Counted from the stretch's first letter, positions 10,833 through 21,810 are shown. The stretch: 64,000 bases of DNA from Antitrichia curtipendula (GCA_951230915.1 OX579637.1:4588001-4652000); one strand, 5' to 3'. Notes: a model not told the origin generated them from the sequence alone. Translations and numbers: made by a program.

Positions 10833-12322
10833 GCATTTGAGAAGGCAATTTTGTTGCGGTTCTCCATGATCAAAGTGAACAAGAGTTTGAAGATATCAAA
10901 GACGAAGGGAAAAGAGGAGAAACTAAAAGTGATAAATGAACTAAAACTCATCACCGCTCCTGAGCATGTATACAAACTCTGGAGCGAGGTTATCTCTGCT
11001 ACCGCACATGGTCAACTACTCAACCCTAACACGGATAAGTTGTTCAATGTGAAGACAGATTGGAATGTAGATAGGATGGCACTTAATCGGGAATTCTTTA
11101 AACATTTGGGCAATCTGAGCTATGACGAGCTGGAGAAACTGGCAAAGCACATTCTCAACCAGACGGGTAGCAAGTGAACCCTCTCCTACCCCAAGGTGAC
11201 GATTAAGTCCATTTCGTCCGTGCTTGAGAGCTGCTACAACGTGAAGGAATGGGTAGAGAGACGGAAGAGGAAGCACCTTGTGAAGAAAGAGTGTTCCTCG
11301 AGCAGAAGAAGAAGTTCGTGAAGCCCACTGCATTTGGCCACTATCGATCGTATGAGTTCGCTAAGAACTATTATCACTAGTGGCCAGCGCAGTCATGGAC
11401 GGATGAGACCATGAAGCAACTGTCTCTTGGTGTCATAGACATCCGAAATTAACCCGGGATTGAGAAGAAGGATGCGTCCACTGTGGACAGCCCTTTCTTC
11501 GTCAAGGTGATGGCAGCCATGCGGAAGAAGAAGAAATCGACACTTGAGGAGGTCCCCGCCTGGCTATTCATTTGCTCTGACAAGAAGGAGCAAGCGCAGG
11601 TTCTCAGATTTGTGGAGACGAATGAAGATCTGAACACCTATGCCATGGATTTCGCGCCATACACGCCAAAGAAGAACGACAGCCTTGGTGACATTGCCGC
11701 TGCCAGGACACCAAAGAAAGTCTTGCTCATTTTTCTCCAGAACCCCCAAAACTTAAATCCCGTGGAAATTCCGGACGAATTCGAATGTTCGGAGACAGCC
11801 AGATATACGAAGGCGCGCGTATACAGTGAGCTCGAGTATCAGATTCACAACACGGAGTTAACACCATATTCATTAAAATGAGAGATTGGAGACCTCTCAA
11901 AATAATCATGCTGATCTCGATCTAAAACATCAGTTTCCATTAAAATGAGAGTTTTGATCTAAATTGATATAAAACCTTTCAGATTTGACCTAATATGGAA
12001 AGGTTTTCTGTCAATTTAACTCGATTCGAGTTAAATTAACAGAAAACTTTCAATTTTAGGTCAAATTTGAAAGGTTTTTTGTTAATTTAACTCAAATCGA
12101 GTTAAATTGACAGAAAACCTATCACTTTTAGCTGAATTGACATAAAACCTTTAGTTGATTTTTTTTTAAATAACCTCTCATTTCAATGGAAAACTCCCAT
12201 TTTAATGAATATGGTGTTAGTTGCGCATGGAGTTTAATCTATGGATTGTCCGGAAGTTCTACAATCCGGGGATGTGCGTCTACTCAGCATTCGCAGGAGG
12301 GAAGTTGACGTGTGCTGTTATG
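10833..12322 (+). pseudogene. Gene A, exon 3: middle region and start of methyltransferase-like domain, interrupted by a MITE
   Basis: The frame runs AFEKAILLRF, then NREFFKHLGNL, TGA at 11175, a one-base frameshift near 11290, TAG at 11378, TAA at 11450, then about 130 open codons to 11857. There it is cut by a 359-bp MITE (11860-12218). The frame resumes at 12223 (RMEFNLWIV) and reaches GMCVYSAFAGGKLTCAVM before a canonical donor GTGAGA at 12323. The FAGGK phrase resembles motif I (SAM-binding FxGxG) of amino-methyltransferases. The same order of motifs occurs in the copy at 61757-62871 (KREFFKHMG, then NELKMEF, then IGIYTRSKFIIAAK), which confirms the reading frame and the exon end. The functional assignment is tentative. 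Confidence 0.6.
11860..12218. mobile_element. 359-bp MITE inserted inside gene A exon 3
   Basis: Terminal inverted repeats of about 25 bp (AACACCATATTCATTAAAAT at the left, its near-perfect complement at the right) are flanked by a 4-bp direct repeat AGTT (11856-11859 and 12219-12222). The interior is AT-rich and made of further inverted repeats around TTTAACTC...GAGTTAAA. Removing the element and one AGTT restores an in-frame junction (N-T-E-L-R-M-E-F) that matches the uninterrupted copy at about 62763-62785. No coding capacity. I do not assign a superfamily. Confidence 0.85.
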
Positions 12323-12496
12323 GTGAGACTCGCCAAGGCGAATCAACGCGAGTCGCGCTGATCTGCTCCCCCATATACATATTCTTTAGTTGTAGTTAGT
12401 GTCCCGAGATGCTGTTCTTCGTTTCAGCGCGCGACGCGCTGAAGTGCAGTAAGTGTTCGTTGATGTGTCTAACTCCATTGAAATTGTCTCCTGCAA
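12323..12496 (+). other. Gene A intron with two dyads and a mutated acceptor
   Basis: It begins with donor GTGAGA. It contains dyads at 12342-12362 and 12423-12443; the latter has perfect 9-base arms. The expected acceptor before ATG 12497 reads CTCCTGCAA instead of CTCCTGCAG. The equivalent site in the second copy is intact (CTTGTAG before ATG 63160). Confidence 0.6.
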
Positions 12497-13545
12497 ATGA
12501 GCTCTGTCGATGTCTACGCTTGTGGATTGTCAGAGCAGTTGTTCTGGTGGGAGGACATCTGCATGAAGGCCATAACATTAGACAAGGCTGATTTTCTAGA
12601 AGGCGGGTATCCTGTGAACGCCGGAGCAGGACCAAGTTCGGCGCCCTCGCCTTCGAAGAAGAAGGTGTGGGCGGGTCAGGATTCTCCCCGGGGGAAGAAG
12701 GCGGACCCTGTCGTCGACCTTACGGAGGATGAGAGCGAGGATGAGAGCGACGAAGAGGTCGATCACAAGGACTACAACAACACCTTTGGGATCGACGATA
12801 TCCAAACACCAACCAGTCGTCTGTCTTTGGAGGTGCCAAACTCGTTGGGTTCTTCTATGCTGCCTCTGCTTACCCATACGCCAATAACTCCGTCTACTTG
12901 CCCAACTAAAAAGAGGAAGCGGGAGACGATCGCCAACGTAATGAGGAGCATGGCCGAATTCCAAGCCCAAAGTGTACAATCTCTGGCAAATATGCAGAAG
13001 CAAGCTGAGCTAACGTAGAGGCAAAATGAGCTTACGTTGCTCAAATTAGAGCCGATGCTAGCAAGGAGAGACAGGCAAACATGGAAATGCATAATACTAG
13101 CCAAGAATGGATGCGGGAAGAATCTAGAAATAATAGGGAGCTGGCCATGCAGAACAGAGAGATGCTTCAGATATTTTTGGCCAAGGTTGAAATTGAACCC
13201 ATCCCCTCGCTGCCATCCGCATCCCGGTCTCCCTCATTGCTTTTGGAGGGGCAACCGTTTGGCTCAAACATCAGCAATGCATCGAGCCCCTCCAAATCGG
13301 CGCAGGCCACTCCACCTCTGCCGTCCAACCCGCCCATTACAATTCCCCTCCTCCACTTGATGAAAATATCAATCCTCCCGTTCCATCGTCAGGGAGTCCG
13401 GATGTACCTCAGGAGCACCCCCCTGTCGACCACGAAGCGACGGAGATCACCACGGAGGGAGTTGGAATTAGGCACAACTTGGTCGTGGATGCTTCCAAGG
13501 TTGAAGTTAGAGGTGCCGCACTACCTACCGGAGATCCACCAGCAG
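12497..13545 (+). pseudogene. Gene A, exon 4: end of methyltransferase-like region, acidic tail, coiled coil, Pro-rich tract
   Basis: It starts VDVYACGLSEQLFWWEDICM, aligned with LFYYGITERHFSEKLWDM in the second copy. Next come an acidic stretch near VDLTEDESEDESDEEVD, an R/K-rich patch (TKKRKRE) that could be a nuclear signal, and a Q-rich helical segment (QKQAELT, then TAG at 13016, then RQNELTLLK). A one-base frameshift near 13050 leads into a likely coiled coil (SQEWMREESRNNRELAMQNREML), and another near 13300 into a proline-rich stretch. The exon ends at donor AGCAG|GTTGTG (13545). This part looks regulatory or scaffold-like rather than catalytic. Confidence 0.55.
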
Positions 13546-13789
13546 GTTGTGCTCAATAATCTCCTTGTGTCATCTTGTGTAGTTTTAGCTCGGCTCGAGC
13601 TGATTTGTATGATAGAGTTTGACTTGTAGTATTCATTTCCTAGAGGCAGTATTCTTTTGTTCCGGAGCTCCATATTTAGTAGAGCCAACCGTAGTTTTGG
13701 AAGTGTTGCACTCAATTTTGTGATTTGTAAACCAAATGTATAATATATAAATTTCTCACTGAGAACTTTTTCTACATCTTGAAGCGCAG
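13546..13789 (+). other. Gene A intron with one dyad
   Basis: A GT-AG intron from 13546 to the acceptor GCGCAG at 13789. It contains an imperfect dyad TTTAGCTCGGCTCGAGCTGA at about 13584-13602. Confidence 0.5.
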
Positions 13790-13997
13790 GCCTATAAATC
13801 CTCCAAGTTTTCCTGATGTTTGTCATTCACCCTCCGCACAATCTCAACCGCCTACGTCTCCGGGGCCCTTGTACGAAAATGACTTGTTGTCAAGTCCCGT
13901 CCAGTCTATGGCATTAGGTGTGGACAGATCTGTCCGCGATCATACTCAATCTGGTCATGAAGGTCGTGATCGGCCATCAGGTTCCCCATCGAGGAAG
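13790..13997 (+). pseudogene. Gene A, exon 5: Ser/Pro-rich linker
   Basis: A short open exon between acceptor GCGCAG and donor GGAAG|GTAAAT. It encodes a P/S-rich, probably unstructured segment (SAQSQPPTSPGPLYE). The phase to exon 4 does not join cleanly, probably because exon 4 has frameshifts. No recognised domain. Confidence 0.45.
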
Positions 13998-14143
13998 GTA
14001 AATTCCATCTACTCCAATCACTTCGTCTATCTAGGCTTTTTATTTGTTTTGCGGTGGTTGTCTTTTGTATGATTTTGTGTAAGGCCTAGAATGTGCCAGT
14101 TCCACGGACGTAACTGGCAATGCATTATTCCTTTTGTTAGCAG

Positions 14144-14955
14144 GAATTGGATCCTTTGTTAGCTCGTAAGGAATCATTGGAGGGCATCCATCAGCCATTG
14201 AGGTCCGCGGCGGCAAAGAAGTGGATAAATGTTGTCTTGGACCTCAATGGCATTCTTCGTGTCAGCGAGGATTGGAAGTCCAAGGGGTCCCTCAAGCAAT
14301 TCAACCATTAGGCAGAGCCACACTTGGCCACGGTTGGCGCGATTGTGGGGCCAAAAGCCGTCTACGTCCGGCCCAATTGTTCTACATTTCTGAAAGAGCT
14401 AGAGAAGATAGCCTTTGTCTCTGTTTGGAGCTCCATGAGAAAGCCCTCCACTAAAGGCATTTGCCTGTACCTTTTCCGGGACGGAGGGTTGCCCTTCCTC
14501 ATCCTTGGATAAGACTCCTGCAAGACGGTTAAGTGCAGGGATAAATTTGGAAAATTGATCTTGTATAAAGAACCCGGAACCAATGAGGACTTGTTCTTAA
14601 AGAACATGGACGTGTTGTTCAGTGACTCGCGAGGGAATTTTTCATTAGGCAACACCGTTATAGTGGACGATAGTCCTCGTAAGCACATCCTAAACAACCC
14701 TAAGAATGTTATACTCTCCGACTCTTGGAGTAACCGAGGGAATGGTGACAAGGACAATTTTCTCCTTGCGGTCCTACTTCCTTGGTTCCAAGGGTTGCAC
14801 GCCAGCCGCGGCGTGGGACTCAAGTCATTTCGAAGTGATAAGAAATGGAAAATTGGGAGGCGGATGCTATGCGAGGAAAGAGGTCGTCGAGAGTATGACA
14901 AACTCATGGAGGTGGTGTTAGGTTCCAATAGAGTTAGGTAGCACAAAGGCTGGAG
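14144..14955 (+). pseudogene. Gene A, exon 6: FCP1/NIF-type phosphatase-like (HAD) domain
   Basis: One frame from acceptor TTAGCAG (14143) to donor CTGGAG|GTATGT (14956), broken only by TAG 14309, TAA 14510 and TAG 14939. It encodes, in order, NVVLDLNGILRV (the HAD nucleophile motif, normally D-x-D-x-T), VYVRPNCSTFLKELEKIAFVSVWSS (the family's R-P-G-xx-FL...V-x-(I/V)-W-(S/T) block) and TVIVDDSPRKHILNNPKNVI (the family's IIDDSP block). This order and spacing are typical of the FCP1-homology/NLI-interacting-factor phosphatases. In the first motif the second Asp, the general acid, is Asn, and Thr is Ile, so even a repaired protein might lack phosphatase activity. It is either the C-terminal half of gene A or a downstream gene; I see no promoter between them. 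Confidence 0.65.
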
Positions 14956-15172
14956 GTATGTCTTTCAGCTCAAATCGAGCTGAAGTGTATGTATTATCCG
15001 GCTGTTTAAAATAGTGTACGGCTTCTACATTTCAGCTTGAGTCGCGCTGATTTGTTTGGCAAATTTTTTCGCTGTCTGTTGAACGGTTGTGAATGTGTGT
15101 GATTGCCTGTCGGTGTATGCACACTCCTCAGTTTTGCGTGTTCCGGTTCTGATGTAAGCTTTTTTGTATCAG
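14956..15172 (+). other. Gene A intron with two dyads
   Basis: A GT-AG intron (donor GTATGT, acceptor TTGTATCAG at 15172). It contains dyads at 14964-14984 (perfect 8-base arms TTCAGCTC/GAGCTGAA) and 15031-15051. Confidence 0.55.
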
Positions 15173-15808
15173 ATGGAGAGTTCGTTAAAACCCTCTACGT
15201 CAAACGAGGTTCTCCCATGCCAGGCTTCTACGGATTCTATCCTAGACTACGGGCAGTATGTAGTACTCAGCACTAGAAACTTTCTCTGCTCGGCACCCAC
15301 ATTGAATTCCAGTATGGACTTTTCTGTTAAGCCCATCAATGATGGTGTGGTGGACAGTCCTCCAGATCGGAAGCCTTGTCTGCCGGTTTTGTGCTCGCCA
15401 TCTCCTTTGCGCTCAAGGGATATTCGAAATTCCTCAATGTCGCCAACAGCTTTGGACAAGGGCACGCAAAGGAGGCTGTACGGGGACGCCAACTATCCCA
15501 TGTCGGCTGCAGAATTGGAGCTCAATGTCTCAGAGAAGCCACGTGACATAGTTGTTCTTGCTCTTGTTGTTCCACCGTCGCTTCCTCGTCGACGTGCACA
15601 ATCATGTGGGCTGGGATTAAAGAGAAAACATGATGAGCCATCGCGGAGTCAATGTTCAACTCCAAGTCGGGACTCTTGGGAGCTCAGATAGTTACAGGCG
15701 CAACGGATGGAGCACATGCGTCATGCCGGGAAAATTGTTGAAGGTTATAGTCGTGGGCCAGAAATTTTGAAGGCTTTGGAGAAGCTGAAGAGTACGCCAC
15801 GTACTTGA
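15173..15808 (+). pseudogene. Gene A, last exon: Ser/Pro-rich C-terminus
   Basis: Open from 15173 to TAG 15689, then in the same frame to TGA 15806-15808. The composition is S/P/R-rich with basic clusters (RRRAQSCGLGLKRKHDEPSR). The end after the TAG (MEHMRHAGKIVEGYSRGPEILKAL) reads like a helical tail. No recognised domain. It is followed by a GTAGATATA minisatellite at about 15837-15873. Confidence 0.45.
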
Positions 15809-15839
15809 CAGCTTAATTTAGTAAATGACTGAATAGTGT

Positions 15840-16110
15840 AGATATAGTAGTAGATATAGTTGTAGATATAGAAACATGTGAATATATTTTTTATAGAACT
15901 AAATGTTTCCAAATATCTAGCAAAGGGGTAGTATATACATTTTGGTGAGGTCCATTACTGGATATTACAGAATCCTTTCCTGGGTCTCTTCTAGATGTGA
16001 GCTATGCACACTATTAGAATTCTACAAATCGGGTAGTTAAAATATGATATCTTCATTGCTTGTGGTAGTCGTGCAACTAGAAGCTTAAACAGATGATGAT
16101 ATGGTGACTG
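15840..16110. other. AT-rich downstream flank of gene A
   Basis: I see nothing beyond a short GTAGATATA repeat and AT-rich sequence that could hold a polyadenylation region. Confidence 0.4.
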
Positions 16111-16111
16111 A

Positions 16112-16326
16112 AGAATGAAGTGGATGCTCAACTTTGACCTAGATCTAGGAACAAATGATGAAAAAACAAAAACGTCCAAATGTCGCTCTATGGACATTCA
16201 TAAATGACGCTCCAAATTGCAACGTATGGAGTGAGATTTCTGAGAGTCCTAGGGTGGCGTTTGTATGATTTGTTTCTTCACTATTTGTTCCCTGATCCAA
16301 GTCAAAGTTCAGCATCCACTTCGTTC
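16112..16326. repeat. Long imperfect hairpin (arms ~66-71 bp, loop ~78 bp)
   Basis: The left arm 16112-16177 (from AGAATGAAGTGGATGCTCAA) pairs with the right arm 16256-16326 at about 80 percent identity with a few bulges. The right arm starts near GGCGTTTGTATGATTTG. It could be a fold-back transposon of the MITE type or a transcribed hairpin RNA locus. No target-site duplication was identified. Confidence 0.75.
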
Positions 16327-16737
16327 TAAATTCACCATACATTTGTCTTTCTAAGTAATCTGTTTGTAGTGTCTAGCACATGTGATGATGATGTCATATT
16401 TTGATACCAGGAGTGTAACGGTAGGCAATGTTATTTCTGGATTTCGTTGGGCAATGCAGTCTTCCATCATTTACGTGTACATGTCATGACATTTGTCAAA
16501 GAATAGTATTACGTATGGCAAGTTGTAGATGACATTTCCATAATTTCCATTCGCAAACTCGTTTTACATGTAATTGCGTTCCGTTTTATGTGCTGAACTC
16601 TTAAAATTCACAATTGTTTCTCAATTATATGACTCCCAAGATTCTCATGTCATTGGAATAACTCCCATTTCACTGGAAAACTACCAAAATAACAAATAAG
16701 AGGTTATTTGTAGAAATCAACAATTTGTAGAAATCTA

Positions 16738-17316
16738 CAAATTGTAGAAATCTACACCTAATAGAAATCTTAAAACTCTACTAAGGGAGTTCTTTACATA
16801 AGAATACAACAACTTACAAGTCTTATATGTCTAACCTAATGGTACTCTTGACAATTGATATGGGACAATTGCTATAAGACAAATAATTGAGAAACAAATT
16901 AGAAAACGACTAGAAAATTACTACAAAACAACCAAAAGAATTCTAGAAAATTCTAGTTGTTTTCTAGTCATTCTGTAGTTGCAATCTAGTCACAGAGAAG
17001 CTCTGTAATAGTATAGGGTTACAAGAGTGTAATAGAGTTGTCATTTACAAATTCTAGTTGCAATCTACTCATTTTTTAGTCGAACTATAGTTGTTTTCTA
17101 GTTGCAGTCTTGTCGTTTTCTAGTCAAGCTATAGTTGTTTCTAGTCGCAAACTAGTTGTTTTCTAGTCGTTTTCTAGTTGAATTGTGGTCAAATTTAGAT
17201 AATATGTGATTGTGGTTTGCCATAGTGGACTCCACGATGCGTAGAGTTGTCCACATTGACAACTGTGATGAAAACTGGATGTAGAATACCTCACAGTAAT
17301 TTTAATTGCCAACTCT
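16738..17316 (+). mobile_element. Left remnant of the outer CACTA element (interrupted)
   Basis: This 579-bp stretch aligns with 35640-36209 of the nested CACTA at about 90 percent identity. It includes the repeated TTTTCTAGTCG/TAGTTGTTTTC subterminal motifs and the CAACTGTGATGAAAACTGGA segment. It stops at TCT 17314-17316, where another CACTA begins, and resumes after 61590. Its left terminus is not visible, so it was truncated or rearranged on that side. Confidence 0.8.
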
Positions 17317-17520
17317 CACTACAAGGAAAATTGTGTCCTGGATGACAAAAAATTGACAGGTTTGTGTCAATTCCTTTGTCATTTAGGAGAGGTTGATTCG
17401 GACATTTTTTTGACACAAATCTGTCAATTTGAGTATCACCACGACAGAAATATGTCAATTATTTTTATATTGTTGACAAACATTTGTCAATTTAAATGTG
17501 CATTTTGATAGAAATTCAAG
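17317..17520 (+). repeat. Left subterminal repeat region of the 44-kb CACTA
   Basis: Multiple TTGACA and TGTCAA hexamers in both orientations lie in the first 200 bp, mirrored by a similar cluster at 61430-61570. CACTA elements carry short subterminal repeats bound by the element's own TnpA-like protein. Confidence 0.65.
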
Positions 17521-17639
17521 GGCTTCTACTCTGTTTTGGTCCACAATCTGTATTGGATATTTGGATTCATTGCAACCTTTTTTATATAACTTTTGTTGAT
17601 TTCCATTTATAAAAGCAAGTGAAAACAAATTACGTGGCT

Positions 17640-19440
17640 GTAGAATTCAGCATTTCAGTTTACCTAACTATCAAATGCTCAATGAGAATGCTTTCTTCTC
17701 CTAAATATAATTCGTATATATGTACAAGGGTCATCTCAACTACTGAAACAAAGCTTCACAACATGGTTCACTCCATTAAAACTAATGGACTTGCATTCTT
17801 AGTTCATTCAGATTTTCATTTTGGACCTCCACTTTTCTATGCCCAAAAGTCATTAATTTGGACAACATAACAACAAATTCAAACATATGTACAATTATTG
17901 AAAGAAATAGATTGCAACTTATTTGTCCAAACACATGTATTGCTTGTTCATCTATAGCACATGATGTTGTTGCAATTTACAGCAACGCATTTCTCCATTG
18001 GATGTAGAGACCCTATTTAGATGTTATCCACCAACAGAAACATGTCAAACTTACTTTTCAATTCCACCCATGCTAAAATACTTCTTAATCAGCCTCTACT
18101 CTACAATGCTATCAACCGTCCTTCCATATTCACAATGCATCCAACCTTCTCTTTCTTTACATACTTTCCAACTGCAAGTGTTCCTACTATACTCTTAAAG
18201 CAAAGTGTTCGGAGAGAACCAACACTTCTGAACAATTCTTCATTTTGTCGATGCATGTACTTAGTTGAAGAAGACCTCATGTGCTTGTATTCCACGGATC
18301 CTCTGCACTTCAATTCAGTCAATCAGCTTCACCTCCTTTGTGAGAACGCCCAAACTTTAGGATTTCTTCTGCTCTTTTGTTTTCATACTCTTTTTCATAG
18401 ACCTACAAGAATCTCCACAGAATCTCAGAGTTCAGCCTCGCATATTTTCAATTACTCAATGAATAGACGTCTGCAATCATAAACGACGTCTGAAAATTCA
18501 TAAATTCAAACTTCTCCATGGACTTCACCTATTCTTGCAAATAGCTGACTACAATGAGGAAAATCAATAACGACAACATCTGTTACTCATTTTCTGTCCT
18601 CTAACAATTGTGAAATCAACTCTTCATGATGTAGCATATATCGTTGCCGCAAATGTCCAAGTAGACTATCAACAACGTTATAACCCCAAAAAAAAGCACT
18701 CCTGCCCATATGAAAGTGATGGAAGAGAAGTCTGCACGGAAGACCTCCTTCTTATAGATGTCTACAGATACACCAAATTCTCTAAGTGAGAAAGCTATTC
18801 AGACATTAGTTTACCATGTCAACGTTAGTAATGCAACAACAACATCAATTGCAAAGTTATATACCATGAGGATGAAGTCCACGTCATAAAGAAGGAGTGC
18901 TTCAATACCCACTATAATTTTATTGGACAAGCACCTCATTTGCCACATAATGCGTTCCATGAGCACCACTAAGTTCAATGACAATTTCAACTCATTTCCA
19001 CATATTTCTCTTCCTCAATTAATTCCATTCCCATCTCTTTATTACACTAATGTCCTTTTCAATCCACCCTGGCATATCACTTTCAATTTCAATACTGGAT
19101 TCAACCTTCAAAAAAATTGACCATATCCAATTACCTCTCACAACATTCATGCATTGAAACAATAACAAAATAGTTGTTGTTGATGTTGATGTGGGGACTA
19201 AATACATCCGCTTTAGTTCTAGACTCCAACACCAAGACGAACACCACATTTTCAATATTGGACTCAACCTTCTTCTCAATGTACTTCTTTTGAAGACAGT
19301 GCTACTCTTTGTGGAACTGAAACGGAGCTTTCAGTGCTCGCCTTTGACAATGAATTACGCTACGCTTGACATGACAACTGCTAAGCAAAAATGAGCTCCC
19401 AACTTTCATTCACAATGCTGCATTGTTGCATGAACATCAA
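17640..19440. other. Non-coding left arm of the 44-kb CACTA
   Basis: Only short frames (up to about 150 codons) with no recognisable composition or motif. I make no gene call. Confidence 0.45.
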
Positions 19441-19449
19441 AACTTCTAG

Positions 19450-20792
19450 TCATGAAGTATACACAAGAGAATTCTTGAAAATGTGCTCAATTTGAGCACT
19501 TTCTATGCTACAAAAATTTCCACATACCTCTTTGTCAGTACCAGTTCTCTGCTTCCTTGGTAAATGTATATTCTGTTGCACATCTGCAATGCAACAACTG
19601 CTCCTCTTTTTAGCCTTGTCAGTGCTCTGCTTCTCTGCACTTATGTTCTGTCGAGCTTCCAGAGCTTCAAGTCGCTCCATCATTCTCATCACTAACGGGT
19701 GCTGCGCTATCTCTGCCGCTGGAATTTCATACATAGGTGTTGCCAAAACTTCAACAGACTTGAGTCCTCTTGAAAGATTGTCAGCATTCCCTTTATTCCG
19801 TACATCAAAGTCATGCCCGTCATCGTCATGCAGTGATCTAATGCTGCTCCCTGACTTGCCACTAGGTCCTGAGATGTCTTCCCTTTCTAATGCCAATTGG
19901 ACAACTCCTTCACGCCCGTGTATGACATTCATTTTTCTTTCTTCAGTCGGTATTGTCCTCCGTAACCTTTGTTACGAGCCATTTCAATACTGATTCCTTC
20001 AGGGTCTGGAGATCTCTACAACTGCCTCCTTAGTCTCTCCCGAATACCGACCTCGCCTGAAGGGCCTGTTCTACCAAAATTAACCCTACTTGAGTTTGCT
20101 TTTTTACAACTCTCAAACTTCCAAACAGTTGCTTGACTTTCCATCTGCCTTTGTAGTATTCGCCAAGATCTATCTGAAACACCATCAGGTTTTGGTTCAT
20201 CATTGCGCATTTTTTTCCAGATATCAACCCTCCTTAGAGTCACACCACAAGCTATCACCTCCTTCACGTATGCAAATTGGATAGGTGAACTGTACTCCCA
20301 TGTATATTGAATCCAATCTGCTATCTCCGCCACTGCCCTCTCCAGCTGCTGGTTGATGTTACCAATAGCTGGATCCAAATCCTTTGATAGAAGCATCAAT
20401 TCTTTCCTCCAGTCCCCTTCTCCCACTCCGTAGGGCTTCATTGTGTACTCATCAACCAATAGGAAATTCATTGGAAGGCCTTCATTTTTACGTCTAACAG
20501 CTTCTCTTTCCCTTTCTGCTTGTGCTTGTCTCCTGTCCTTCCTCTTTGCTGTCTCCTCCGCCAATGTGATCTTGTGCCTTTCAATGGCGTTCTCCGTATC
20601 CTGTCGTTTATGTTGCACTCTGTCTTGAGCTGGTCCTTCTTCATCAGTTTCCCAAGAGATGTTCTCATTCTCTCCAGAGCTACAATCAGTCGACGGACGA
20701 GACTGACGCTGGGGACGTGATCGAAGAACCAATGAACCAACCTTGTCATTGTCATTGTCATGTGCCAATGACACGTGCTGCACGAACTCCAT
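19450..20792 (-). pseudogene. CACTA ORF1 (Transposase_24/TnpA-like), main exon
   Basis: One minus-strand frame from ATG 20792 to TAG 20018, continuing in the same frame to TGA 19450. The N-terminal half is charged, with a likely coiled coil (RHKITLAEETAKRKDRRQAQAEREREAVRRK). The core PKPDGVSDRSWRILQRQM, then WKFESCKKANSSRVNFGRTG, resembles the Transposase_24/Ptta-En-Spm pattern (P-x-x-V-x-x-x-x-W, then K-x-x-x-x-S-x-x-x-R, then G). In autonomous CACTA elements this gene encodes the subterminal-repeat-binding protein. One nonsense codon (QL then TAG then RSPDPEG) breaks this copy. Confidence 0.65.
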
Positions 20793-20982
20793 TCAAAAGA
20801 ATGTTAGTGCACACTGAATACGTAGTGATCAACTTCAAAGCTACTATGCTCTTAGGTCACTTCACTTTAAACTGCATAACATGAATTCAACTCTAGGTGT
20901 TCCTCATAGTAACTTCCACAGCATTGTGACATGGAATTGGAACGTAAAAACTACAATATTATTACTGCATGATGGTGCAATA

Positions 20983-21460
20983 CTAAAGTATCCGCTTACT
21001 TACGTGAACATCTTCTTCAATGGATGTAGGTGTGAGGCACATTTTTTGAATTGCAAAGATGTGTTGGGATCGTCCCTCATCTGCCAACTTCATTTCTACA
21101 TTACGACTGTCTCTTTCCTCTGCAGCATTCACTTCTATACCATGCTCCATCGACATCCGTTGCAGTTGTTCATACTCAAGATTGTCAACTGCACCCCTCA
21201 TTTTCTTCCCATTATTGGGCACACTCTGCACCTTGTTCATAGACAAACTCTGAAGAGTAGAGTTGTGGGCTATACGGAGTCCACGTCCTCCTGGCGACGA
21301 TGATAGGCAATTGGGGCTACAAATTGAAGCCCTTGACATGTCCTTCCGTTGCTCCCTTTCTCCTGCCTTGCATGATGCTGCAAGCGCACTTGACTGTCTT
21401 CGCTCAAGACGGTCTGTTTCTTTCTATGAAATAAAGGACTCCGACGACTTTCTCTAACTC
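20983..21460 (-). pseudogene. Probable upstream exon of the same CACTA ORF1
   Basis: A minus-strand frame with MNKVQSVPNNGKKMRGAVDN and a charged helical stretch (MSMEHGIEVNAAEERDSRNVEMK). It lies immediately upstream of, and codirectional with, ORF1. The splice junction is not resolved. The homologous 5-prime part may have been displaced by the Mutator-like insertion starting near 21811. Confidence 0.35.
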
Positions 21461-21810
21461 CGAGGCTTTGGAGTTCCCTGCTTCAATGTTTAAACTATGA
21501 GGAATTCATGGAAAACAACATCTTATACAAACAACAAGCATTAGTCACAGAATATAGTTGACTATCTCAACGAGGTACGTACTGAACACCAAAAGACAAC
21601 GAGGGTGGGAGAGGAACATGTGCCTAATTTACCTCAATGCTTTCTGTACACAATACTAGTCCTCGCATCTACCACATACATATGACATGACAACGTCAGA
21701 CAGAATATGACAACATCATGTTCCAAATTCAAGGGGTTAGATGTACAATACAAAGTCAGAGTTTCATTTGTGCGCCCATAAGCTTTGTACTGAAAACAGA
21801 GTTGGTATTT
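21460..21810. other. CACTA interior flanking the Mutator-like insertion
   Basis: No gene is visible. It ends with GTTGGTATT (21800-21808), a possible target-site duplication partner of GTTGGTACT at about 33711-33719. Confidence 0.4.

Noticed and set aside
9229..15808. Alternative genetic code in which UAG and UAA encode glutamine
   Set aside because: Most internal stops in gene A are UAR at likely Gln positions. But an in-frame UGA (11175), several frameshifts and many UGA stops in the neighbouring transposons fit C-to-T decay of pseudogenes better.
16672..16690. CACTGGAAAAC as the left terminus of the outer CACTA
   Set aside because: It does not match the CACTAGAAGAAAA end of that family, the preceding TTT does not match GAA at 61757-61759, and homology begins only near 16738.
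18021..18482. 153-codon plus-strand ORF in the left arm of the 44-kb CACTA
   Set aside because: Composition is not protein-like, an opposite-strand frame overlaps it, and no splice or motif support exists.
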